DNA from: Croceibacterium salegens
GTDB lineage: Bacteria > Pseudomonadota > Alphaproteobacteria > Sphingomonadales > Sphingomonadaceae
Length of the DNA stretch: 64,000 bases
Direction of reading: 5' to 3'
NCBI RefSeq assembly: GCF_009827435.1
Contig: NZ_WTYM01000057.1
Coordinates: 1-64,000, forward strand
Shown here: piece by piece, positions 18,160 to 26,302 of the stretch
Layout of the letters: each line of letters begins with the position of its first letter
How positions within the stretch are numbered: position 1 is the stretch's first letter
Program-made: the position numbers and the translations under genes
Notes under the pieces: generated by a model
The model's database searches: none
Told to the model about the DNA's origin: nothing
Seen by the model: only the letters and a program-made list of their open reading frames with translations

Positions 18160-19618
18160 GCCTTACAGAATCTACCCAGGGTGAAAAACCCGGCGTGATG
18201 TGCAGTGCACTCGCGATCTGGCGTAACGCCACGATCGACGAAAAGAACAATAATGTCGCGAAGGCATCCTGCCCCAGAAATGATAGCCCGTGCGCCCGCT
18301 TGCGCCAGGTTAGCACACCATATCTCACCACTTCGGCCAAAGCAAATAGCGCAACCGCCCCTATCATGCCTATCAGCGGAAGCTGTTGTGGTACAACCGC
18401 CAGAATGAAAAGGAATTTTGCAGCATTTGCGATAGCGCCACTTGATGGTTTGCCAATACCCATCATGACAGCGTCCCCTATGGCCGCCAATACAGAGAAC
18501 CACGTTCCAACCAACAGGATCGGCAAATATATCTGCGCCGCTTGGTAACGATCATCGTATGTTAAAGCGACAAATCGGTCAGCCAGCACTACTGCGCAGG
18601 CCAATGCCATCGCTATGATGCACACGGTTAGACGCCTGATTGGCAGGAGCAAATTCCGAGTGGCCGCAGCGTCCAATTGAAGGCCTGATATTTTGGGAAA
18701 TATGATCATGCTGCTCAGGCGTTGGAATAGGCGAGTGATAGAATCTGTGATCGTGCGAGCAACTCCGTAGACCCCAAGGACAGCCAAGGGTACTGCACCG
18801 GCCAAGTACAACCGATCAAAATTCATCGCGGCAAAATAGACAAGAGATGAAAGGAAAATCCATTTCCCGAATCCCACAATCTCTCGAGCAGCTTCCCGAT
18901 CAAACGACAAGACTTGCATTCGCCAGTTGATTAAGAAGTAGCTACCTAACGTGGAAATTGCCGTGCTTATCAAAAGACCAGCGACAAGGGCCCAGATGGT
19001 CGGGGAATAGAATGCCAAACCCACGTTGACGGCACTTGAGGCCAAGGCCGTTCCCATTCCAAACAATGAGAGTTTGCGCAACTGCATGCGTTTCTGAAGA
19101 AGAAACCTCGCAGGCGACGCAAAGCCGGATATAACGAAGACTAGCCCTGCAATGGGAAGAAGCGACTTAAGTTCTGGATTTCCATACACATTGGCCAGTG
19201 GGATCGTGGCGGCCAATGTTGCGGAATACAGCAAGAACCCCCGCCCAATTTGAATTGTCCAGGCTGTGTTGAGGTAGCGTGGCTCAGCACCCTTTCCATT
19301 CCTCACAATACCCTGTCCAATACCCACGTCTGACAAGAGTTCGCCGCCGGTGCGGAGCGTGTTGATCAACAACATCGTCCCAAGCAGATGCGGAGCAAGT
19401 AGCCAAGCGAGAGCCACACTGGTCCCGAGCCTCAGAACCTGTTCCAAGACGTAATGAGTCGCAACCCAGGCTGCAGCATTTAGCAGGCCGATGCGCGATA
19501 TGATAAGGCGATGAAAGAGAATAGGTATTGTAATAGCCTTTGAGGACATATTGCCGCCTACAGCCGATTCCTTGAGAATGTCATTGGGGAAAAATCGGCT
19601 CAGGCCCGACCATTTCAT
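18146..19618 (-). CDS. Wzx-type oligosaccharide flippase
   Basis: This polytopic MATE-like lipid-linked oligosaccharide flippase moves the repeat unit across the inner membrane. It has 490 aa and about 12-14 hydrophobic segments. The opening block LRLGTSVALAWLLAPHLLGT and the segment ELLSDVGIGQGIVRN are typical of the PST/Wzx family. A second in-frame ATG at 19549, preceded by AGGCGG, is an equally plausible start and would remove 23 residues lacking homology. This is the first of two flippases in the window. It pairs logically with the Wzy-like protein encoded on the other strand. Confidence 0.88.
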   Translation of the reverse strand: MKWSGLSRFFPNDILKESAVGGNMSSKAITIPILFHRLIISRIGLLNAAAWVATHYVLEQVLRLGTSVALAWLLAPHLLGTMLLINTLRTGGELLSDVGIGQGIVRNGKGAEPRYLNTAWTIQIGRGFLLYSATLAATIPLANVYGNPELKSLLPIAGLVFVISGFASPARFLLQKRMQLRKLSLFGMGTALASSAVNVGLAFYSPTIWALVAGLLISTAISTLGSYFLINWRMQVLSFDREAAREIVGFGKWIFLSSLVYFAAMNFDRLYLAGAVPLAVLGVYGVARTITDSITRLFQRLSSMIIFPKISGLQLDAAATRNLLLPIRRLTVCIIAMALACAVVLADRFVALTYDDRYQAAQIYLPILLVGTWFSVLAAIGDAVMMGIGKPSSGAIANAAKFLFILAVVPQQLPLIGMIGAVALFALAEVVRYGVLTWRKRAHGLSFLGQDAFATLLFFSSIVALRQIASALHITPGFSPWVDSVRLALG

Positions 19619-20658
19619 TCTCTTTCAGATTGTATCTCAGTGCGTAAAGGAGGGCCGATCCGAGAATGCAAATCGATACGAGGCGGCAGAGGCATGTGGC
19701 TTAGATCTTGTTCGAACTTAGACGTGCGTTAGCACTGCAATCCTATCGAGTCTCCTAATTGGCAGCCCGCGAGGCCGGATGACCTCCCTCAACTGCTTAT
19801 GCCCGCTCCATCAAATATCTCAACTTCCCTGCGAGAATGGAGCCCAAGCCCGCCAATCCACTCTCCGTCTTGGAGCCTGTTCGACAAGTTTGAAGTGCGA
19901 AGAACCGCAACCATACCAATTGCAGGAAATCATGGTCTGTCGTGCAAGCAAAACTCGCGATAGGGTCCAACGATGACGCAAGGAAGCCCAGTTGAGCGGT
20001 CCAGTTGAAGAATGCCGTTCAGGCCTAATTTTGTGCGATGAGGCCGGTAGTTCGAACGAATTTTGGATGGAAGACTACAGTTAGCACAAGGTCCAAGCTC
20101 ACTGAAATCAAGGGTGGTTCGGCGCACAAGACCTCTTACGGCGACGTATTCTTGGCATCAACAAGGTGCCCGCTTGGCTCCTTCACTCGGCAAGAAGCCA
20201 ATTCGATCGGAGGAAATCTCTCACGGGGTGCGGACATTCGACATGGGAGCAAGAGATCCGGAATTCTAGCGACCCTAATCAGAACTGCCGTCGATCGGTC
20301 ATACAGTGTCTTCTGAGAATTCAATTCGCGAACGCCATGAGGGGGTTGCAGCCAAGTCAGCGAAGGCGGGCGTATATGCAATACACATATAGCGGGCGTA
20401 CGCCGGGCTCAGGCCAATTGGTATCGCAAGCAAGCTCTCGGGCGGCTCCGAAAAGAGACTTGCGGTATCCATGAAACTTGAGTGAAACTATGAGGGGCCT
20501 GGCGCGCAATCAAAGGGCATTTTGATTTTAGGCCCCAGTTGAAACATGAACGGCATTTAATCTAGCGCCATTAACTGAAAGAAGTACTATTTTCCCACTG
20601 GGAGTTCGCCCGCAAATCAAATATAGTATGGGGTCGAATCGATGATGCTAATACTGCC
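19619..20658. other. Large divergent intergenic region (about 1 kb), no gene recognised
   Basis: This region lies between the divergent flippase and polymerase genes. Short open frames on both strands show no recognisable family, no consistent ribosome binding site and low-complexity composition. It should hold the promoters of both flanking transcripts. The only structured element I see is a pair of 9-bp direct repeats bracketing an inverted repeat at 20366-20400. The length is unusual for this compact locus and may reflect a decayed gene or an untranslated or regulatory RNA. Confidence 0.5.
20366..20400. repeat. Direct repeat bracketing an inverted repeat
   Basis: GCGGGCGTA occurs at 20366-20374 and again at 20392-20400. 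Between and overlapping them is the perfect inverted repeat TATATG (20373-20378) / CATATA (20386-20391) with a 7-bp spacer. The arrangement resembles a dimeric regulator site. It lies about 260 bp upstream of the polymerase gene. Function unproven. Confidence 0.45.
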
Positions 20659-22023
20659 ATGCGTTATATAGCCATAGCGTTTGTTCTTCTTGCGTTGCCG
20701 ATTTTCGTAGTTCTGCTGCGCAATCGAGGGGCGTACAAATGGGCGGCATTCTTGATTGGATTGCTTCCTTTCGCAATAGGTGCGGCCAATTTGGACGCGG
20801 CCCTCATCGATTGGAGCATGTGGCCGGGTTATGCGAAAGGAATGGTATTTACCATTCTAGATAGCCTCGCCATTTCAATAGTAATATCTTCTCGTCACCC
20901 ATTTAGAAGATTGCCATTCAAGGCAATTTGGGCGACTTATTTAGCAGCTGTTGCGTTATCTGCGTTTCAAGCGGAATTGATTCTCAGCCCCTTATTCTAT
21001 TTGTTTCAATTGGCTCGTGTATTTGTGTTATTTGTCGCTGTGGCTTCTATTCTCGACAGCCCTTATGCGCTTAGATATCTTATGTTTGGATTAGCGGCAG
21101 GTGCTATAATGCAGGCGGGAATCGCGATTGATCAGCGTTTGGGGGGCGCGTTCCAGGCCACAGGCACGATGGGGCACCAGAATCTGCTCGGATTGATGCT
21201 GCATTTCGTGACTTTGCCGATATTTGCTTTCCTACTCACCGGCCAGAAGTCCAAATTTCTTTACTTGGGGCTAAGTGCTTCGCTGCTCGCTGTCGCCCTC
21301 GGCGCATCGCGAGGGGCGATCGGGTTTGTGGGATTGGGCGTCATCTCCATGCTGTTCTTGTCGATGCTTCGGCGAGTCACCGGCCCCAAGTTGAAGGTGG
21401 CCGGCGTGTTTGCCCTAATGATTGCACTAACAGGCCCCTTGGTCCTGAGTGGCCTCGAGCGTCGCTTTGAAAATTTGGAGACCGCAGGCGGGTATGATGA
21501 ACGTGCGGCATTTGAGAAAGCTGCGAAGTCAATGTGGTCAGATCATCCATTCGGTGTTGGTGCTAATGAGTATGTGGTTGTAGCAAACACTGCGGGTTAC
21601 AATGCAAACGCAGGCGTCATCTGGAATGCATCAAGTCGATCGACAAATGTTCACAATGTCTATCTGCTGGTTGGCGCGGAAACCGGATGGTTGGGATTTG
21701 CGACTTTTGTCGCGCTACTAGCTTGGCCAGTATTCAGAGGTTTGAATTATGCCTTCTCGCGACGAAAAGATCCGCGTGGAGACATCGTGCTAGGTGCAAC
21801 GATAGCGATAGCTATTACAATGGTTCATGGTCTTTATGAGTGGGTTCACGTCATGTACCAGGAGCAATATATGATGGCCATTGGCCTAGGCATTGTTGCG
21901 GGCGCCATCCGTCAGCGCACCAAAGAGGTTTCTGCCTCTGTACGAAATAATACTGCACCGTCTCTAGGTTTGGCGGGATTGCGCGAAGACACGGAAATGC
22001 CTGGAGTTTTGTCAAATCGATAA
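20659..22023 (+). CDS. O-antigen ligase/polymerase family membrane protein (Wzy-like)
   Basis: This polytopic inner-membrane protein probably polymerises the flipped repeat units. It has 454 aa and about 11-12 TM segments. The Wzy_C-type periplasmic loop contains SRSTNVHNVYLLVGAETGWLG, with the family His-Asn pair. An earlier loop has MGHQNLLGLMLHF, the HxNxxG-like motif of the O-antigen ligase superfamily. A Lys/Arg-poor cytoplasmic tail follows. The superfamily also includes WaaL ligases. Context (Wzx, Wzz, BY-kinase, priming transferase) favours polymerase. Confidence 0.87.
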   Translation: MRYIAIAFVLLALPIFVVLLRNRGAYKWAAFLIGLLPFAIGAANLDAALIDWSMWPGYAKGMVFTILDSLAISIVISSRHPFRRLPFKAIWATYLAAVALSAFQAELILSPLFYLFQLARVFVLFVAVASILDSPYALRYLMFGLAAGAIMQAGIAIDQRLGGAFQATGTMGHQNLLGLMLHFVTLPIFAFLLTGQKSKFLYLGLSASLLAVALGASRGAIGFVGLGVISMLFLSMLRRVTGPKLKVAGVFALMIALTGPLVLSGLERRFENLETAGGYDERAAFEKAAKSMWSDHPFGVGANEYVVVANTAGYNANAGVIWNASSRSTNVHNVYLLVGAETGWLGFATFVALLAWPVFRGLNYAFSRRKDPRGDIVLGATIAIAITMVHGLYEWVHVMYQEQYMMAIGLGIVAGAIRQRTKEVSASVRNNTAPSLGLAGLREDTEMPGVLSNR

Positions 22024-22202
22024 CATTAACATTTCCGGAATAGACTAATGCAACGCCTGCTTGCTTTCGTGATGAAGGGGACATCGCCTTTGCCGCAGTT
22101 AATCCCTCTGGCCCGAGTCCATCATCTCTCACTGCCGCATGCGATATCCGACCAAAGGAGTGGGCTGTAAACAATCAATGTTCGAAGCACTTTCGCGGAA
22201 AG

Positions 22203-23390
22203 ATGTCTCTTAGGATGACTCGTGTAGCATATCTCATCAGCGAATATCCTGCGCCTTCGCATACATTTATAAGGCGTGAAATCGAAGCCCTTCGAAAAGC
22301 AGGGTGTACCATTTTCCCTTTCAGTGTGAGATCTGGCTTTGTCCCTTCGGCTGATTATGTTCCTTCCATATTAGAGCATGGGTATCTGTCCTGCCTCCTT
22401 CGCGCGGCACAGACCCTTTTCGCTCACCCCGTGCGTAGCTTCTCCACATGGCGCCTCGCATGTCGCCATCGGAGCCCAGGCATTGTCGGATTTATTTGGG
22501 CCCAATTCCACTTTTTCGAGGCGCTTGCGTTTTGCCAAATGCTTCGAAAAGTTGAAGCAGAGCGCTTGCATTCGCACTTTGCTAACAGCGGAGCCACCGT
22601 GGGCATGCTTGCAGCTGGTTGCTTAAGGATTCCATGGAGCCTGACGTTGCATGGTATCTCGGAAACTGATGCACCAGCCGGTATGCTGTTACCTGCGAAG
22701 CTTGAGCGAGCAGATTTCGTTGCCTGTGCCAGTTGGTTTATGCGGGCTCAAGCTATGCGAGTCAGCTCCCCCGAGATCTGGCCCAAGTTCCGCATAGTTA
22801 GATGTGGTGTAGAAATGGCGAAAATGCCGGAAAGTCTAGCTCCAACGTTTGAGGGCGGAATCAAATTCGTAACAGTTGGGAGGCTCTCGTCGGAAAAGGG
22901 ACAGCTGGGCTTGATTGAAGCATTCGGTCAATTAGTAGTCGATGGGGTCGATGCTTCATTGACCGTCGTAGGTGACGGTCCGTTGCGTCAGGCACTGGCA
23001 CAAGCTCTGCTCAAGTTCAACCTGGCGGACCGCGTGCACATGCGTGGTGCGCTTTCAGAAACGGACACGTTGCTTGAGATCGCCGCCGCTGACATTTTTG
23101 TGCTGCCAAGTCTGATGGAAGGCCTCCCAGTCGTCCTGATGGAGGCAATGGCAATGCGCAAACCTGTAATTGCCCCATCATTGGCCGGAATACCCGAGTT
23201 GGTCGAAAATGGAGTTACAGGCTTCATGTTCCGTCCGGGCGATTGGGTCCAAATGTCAGAACGCATGCGCTTGCTCGCTGGTAGTCGAGGGCTTTGTCAC
23301 GAAATTTCGGCGCGCGGATACGAGAGAATCCAAGAAGAATTCGAAATATCAAATGCCGTCAGACCTCTTACTTTGATGCTGTCAAATTAG
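22203..23390 (+). CDS. Glycosyltransferase family 4
   Basis: This is a GT-B retaining glycosyltransferase. The N-terminal domain begins RVAYLISEYPAPSHTFIRREIEAL, written here as overlapping parts RVAYLISEYPAP and SHTFIRREIEAL, a pattern common in exopolysaccharide GT4 enzymes. The C-terminal domain has KFVTVGRLSSEKGQ, TVVGDGPLR, and the donor-site block FVLPSLMEGLPVVLMEAM with the E-x7-E acid pair. At 395 aa the length is typical. ATG 22215 is an alternative start. It is separated from the polymerase gene by about 180 bp with no gene. Probably in the same transcript. Confidence 0.88.
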   Translation: MSLRMTRVAYLISEYPAPSHTFIRREIEALRKAGCTIFPFSVRSGFVPSADYVPSILEHGYLSCLLRAAQTLFAHPVRSFSTWRLACRHRSPGIVGFIWAQFHFFEALAFCQMLRKVEAERLHSHFANSGATVGMLAAGCLRIPWSLTLHGISETDAPAGMLLPAKLERADFVACASWFMRAQAMRVSSPEIWPKFRIVRCGVEMAKMPESLAPTFEGGIKFVTVGRLSSEKGQLGLIEAFGQLVVDGVDASLTVVGDGPLRQALAQALLKFNLADRVHMRGALSETDTLLEIAAADIFVLPSLMEGLPVVLMEAMAMRKPVIAPSLAGIPELVENGVTGFMFRPGDWVQMSERMRLLAGSRGLCHEISARGYERIQEEFEISNAVRPLTLMLSN

Positions 23391-23509
23391 AAATAACGCG
23401 ATCGCACGAAAAAAAGCAGGCGAGCGAACACTCCAGCAAATAAAACAGCATGCGCGACAATTAGGACCCAGATCGGAAATTGCTGCGCTGTAAAGAGGCG
23501 TATATTTGT

Positions 23510-24565
23510 CTATGACCGGAGCTCTAGCTTGTCGAGCAAGTTGAAATCATTTGGATCGAGCTCTGCCGAGCGAGATGTGATGAACGGCAAAGTTGCATGA
23601 GGAGATGTGAGGAGCGCCCAAGGGGCGACGCCACAATTAAAAACGATCGGCGCGTCAGGTAAGCCAAGTTCCCTTATTTGCTGCTTGGTCATGTCCTCAA
23701 GTTCACCTGGTCGTACAGAGAGATAAATAATAGACTGACCAAGCGAGTTCATCTTTTTTATGACCTCAATAGCTTGTGGATTAGATTTTACCTCATGGAA
23801 TAATGGAGAGAAGAAACTCGACCCTCTTTCGAAAACAAAGCCGTCGACGGCGACCAAGTAAAGTCTCCGACGTTCAAGTTCTTCACGCCATTCGTTAATC
23901 GTTCCCCAATCCCTGTAATTTAACGCCTTCTTTGTCTTGAAGGCGTGGCCTCGCAAAATCATCGATCCGATAATTTCTGAGAGATAGATTTCTGAAATGG
24001 CTTCGTTGCCGACGGAAGAAAGTTCCTCAAAGCAAGAGAGAAATTCATCCGGGTCGACAAAATAGTATCCGCCGACACTAAATAGATCAGAAATTACGTT
24101 CTTTTCTCTAATATTCCGGATGAGTCCCTCTTGGTCTACTTGGACATAACTTTTATTTCGCGCGTTGATGTGATCAAAATCATTCAGGGAGGCGACGGAA
24201 ACATAATTTAAATCGTCTTCTATCCAATCCAGAGAGAAGTAGTTATCGCTATCCTTTACCAGGAACGGTTCTTGTATTTCAGCTTGCTTTAGTGTTTCTG
24301 CCACAGTTTCAGATTGGCTTCGGGTGGGCATTTCCAATACGATGCACTTGATGTTCGGGCCGAACGCCCGGTGCAGTCCTGCGATCGCGCCGAATTCCGC
24401 TTCATGCTCCCTCAAGATTGTGAAGATCAGATCCTCCGCCGGGACGTTTAGGCCTTCGATTGCTTTCCGCACCATCGGCAGTCCATCATGATCTGGCAGC
24501 ATCCACTTGGGAGGCATGTCGGGGAAACGAGATGACTTGCCAGCGCACGGCACAATTACCTTCAT
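23510..24565 (-). CDS. Nucleotidyltransferase fused to a HAD-like domain lacking the nucleophile
   Basis: The N-terminal half is an NTP-transferase fold: VPCAGKSSRFPDMPPKWMLP is the nucleotide-binding loop with a Lys, and VKDSDNYF holds Asp105/Asp107 for metal. The C-terminal part (from about 233) looks HAD-like: LYLVAVDGFVFERG aligns with the DxDG motif, IYLSVRP with motif II, and a Pro-Asp-rich end with motif IV. The first Asp, the HAD nucleophile, is Ala239 here; only Asp241 remains. Phosphatase activity is therefore doubtful and a binding role is possible. It shares an ATGA overlap with the APH-like kinase gene upstream. Together with the HAD phosphatase gene the three form an activation module. 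Confidence 0.72.
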   Translation of the reverse strand: MKVIVPCAGKSSRFPDMPPKWMLPDHDGLPMVRKAIEGLNVPAEDLIFTILREHEAEFGAIAGLHRAFGPNIKCIVLEMPTRSQSETVAETLKQAEIQEPFLVKDSDNYFSLDWIEDDLNYVSVASLNDFDHINARNKSYVQVDQEGLIRNIREKNVISDLFSVGGYYFVDPDEFLSCFEELSSVGNEAISEIYLSEIIGSMILRGHAFKTKKALNYRDWGTINEWREELERRRLYLVAVDGFVFERGSSFFSPLFHEVKSNPQAIEVIKKMNSLGQSIIYLSVRPGELEDMTKQQIRELGLPDAPIVFNCGVAPWALLTSPHATLPFITSRSAELDPNDFNLLDKLELRS

Positions 24566-25488
24566 CTGATCTTCTCCACGCCACGCAACGCTGCTTTTCC
24601 ATACGCCGTAATCCGTTCAACCAGATATAGCCGGTCCAGTTCAGACTTAGCGTAGGGGAGGATGCGCGCAAATGTCAGTCCTAAAAGCAAGTAATGTCGG
24701 CTGAGATATTCTTCTGACTCGCTCATTGCAGACGCAATCCATCTGTTTCTCAACCACCAAGATACGCAAAGCGAGATCGGTCGCCCACGATGATTGTGCC
24801 AGCGTCCCTCTGTTTCCTGAAACAGCTTTGACCAATCGAACCAATAATGAGAGACCGGGGATGCAATCGGGTCGATGAGCCAGAGATCCCGATTGCTGGC
24901 TACCAATATGTTCTCGAACGTAAGATCTCCATGCGAGGCGGTCTCTGTTGCCATCGGCGGTAAGATAGAAGTTTGTCGCGAGGCTTCCATGAGATCAAGC
25001 AGACAGGCGTCATATCGCCCGCTGGTTCTCTGCGAAATTTCCTCGAACTTCCAAGTCAGATATGTTGTTTGCGGTTGGGCAAGGGTGGTCTCGAAACCCT
25101 TCGACTTCGCAAATACAGAAATCAAGTCTTCAATATTATGCGAGAATTGCACGATCTCATCGAAAGGCGCCTTGGACAGGAAGGAAGCCGCATCTTGTGA
25201 GGGTACAAACGCCATGTCGAAATAGTAAAGTCCCGCGGCCTCACCCTCTCCCAAAACGGCCGGCACCTTGACTGCTTCGGTTAGGATGCTCGAAAGCATC
25301 TTCTGCCGTCCGCATTGACGCCTAAGAATTTCATTTACTGATGGTTCTCGCGCCGCCTTACGTACGAACCGCCCCCCTCCTTTCGCTCTCAAGAGCGCGA
25401 CAACGGCGCCCGAGAAGCCAGACAAGGGGATCACTTGAGAATGTTTGGCAAATGCAGGATGGCAAGGGGCGTAGGGGGCATTACTCAT
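24562..25488 (-). CDS. APH/choline-kinase-like small-molecule phosphotransferase
   Basis: This protein has the aminoglycoside-phosphotransferase fold. Brenner's motif is SHGDLTFENIL (His186, Asp188 as catalytic base, Asn193), followed by the metal-binding Asp206 in LIDPI. It has 308 aa. The start at 25488 overlaps the upstream HAD gene by 8 bp; a longer frame to 25509 is possible but less compact. In surface-glycan loci such kinases phosphorylate alcohols, choline-like compounds or sugars before nucleotide activation, as in LicA followed by LicC. The neighbouring nucleotidyltransferase fits that scheme. The substrate cannot be read from sequence. Confidence 0.75.
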   Translation of the reverse strand: MSNAPYAPCHPAFAKHSQVIPLSGFSGAVVALLRAKGGGRFVRKAAREPSVNEILRRQCGRQKMLSSILTEAVKVPAVLGEGEAAGLYYFDMAFVPSQDAASFLSKAPFDEIVQFSHNIEDLISVFAKSKGFETTLAQPQTTYLTWKFEEISQRTSGRYDACLLDLMEASRQTSILPPMATETASHGDLTFENILVASNRDLWLIDPIASPVSHYWFDWSKLFQETEGRWHNHRGRPISLCVSWWLRNRWIASAMSESEEYLSRHYLLLGLTFARILPYAKSELDRLYLVERITAYGKAALRGVEKIR

Positions 25489-26197
25489 CAGCCGCCCATT
25501 CTCCAACATCTACGACGCGCATTCCGGCTGCTCGTGCTGCCTCAACTCCATCTCTTGTGTCCTCGAACACCAAACAGTCGCACGGTTTGACATCCAATAG
25601 CTTGGCCGCACGGAGGTACGGTTCAGGATGGGGCTTTCCGTTTTGTACGTCGTCGCCTGATATGACGGCATCGAAGATGCCCCCCCAACCCATCTTCTCA
25701 ATGATCGTAAGGACGCCAGCTCTATTCCCGGACGAAACCAAGGCAATCTTCTTGCCCTTTCGTTGGCTCAAAAATGCTGCCGCCGGAAGTGGCGAGAGGG
25801 GCGCTCTCTTCACGAGAATGCGGAAAATCTTCTTCTTCTCCAAGTGAAGCGATTCAATTTTCCCGTGCAGATAACCATTGTGTCCCGCTGAGTTCAAGAA
25901 CTGCGGTATGGCTTGTCGAGCGGGCGCTCCCACCTGTAGCAAGAAATCATGGTACTTGAGTTCTATTCCATGTCTGCGGAATACGGTTCGATAGGCTTGG
26001 TAGTGGACAGGCATAGAATCGACAAGCGTACCATCGAGGTCAAAAAGTAGGGCCGAAAAACGATTGCATAAAGTGCTGGACCATCTCGCCACCGCGCTCC
26101 GATTGATCGGCGGATGATCAGTAGCTGGATCAACCTTCAACGGCGTAGAAGGACTCGACTTGATCATCTGCTGGATCGAACCATAAACATTCACCAT
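25481..26197 (-). CDS. HAD-IA family phosphatase (beta-phosphoglucomutase-like)
   Basis: This HAD hydrolase has an intact motif I, LLFDLDGTLVDSM (Asp53, Asp55). Motif II is IALVSSGN. The motif III Lys is in NGKPHPEPY, and motif IV is CLVFEDTRDGVEAARAAGM. The cap is the small helical type of subfamily IA. The first 45 residues are poorly conserved and a later start is possible. It has 238 aa. It is the first gene of a three-gene minus-strand operon with the APH-like kinase and the nucleotidyltransferase, so the likely substrate is a phosphorylated intermediate of the same small molecule. A mutase activity is also possible. Confidence 0.85.
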   Translation of the reverse strand: MVNVYGSIQQMIKSSPSTPLKVDPATDHPPINRSAVARWSSTLCNRFSALLFDLDGTLVDSMPVHYQAYRTVFRRHGIELKYHDFLLQVGAPARQAIPQFLNSAGHNGYLHGKIESLHLEKKKIFRILVKRAPLSPLPAAAFLSQRKGKKIALVSSGNRAGVLTIIEKMGWGGIFDAVISGDDVQNGKPHPEPYLRAAKLLDVKPCDCLVFEDTRDGVEAARAAGMRVVDVGEWAADE

Positions 26198-26302
26198 AAA
26201 ATGTGCGCGCTCTTGGACGCGGTTTCAAGGTATGAGCAGGACAATTGACATTCGGATTGGTCTTTGTGCCAAGATAGATCGAAATTCAACGAGAGGAGCC
26301 TA

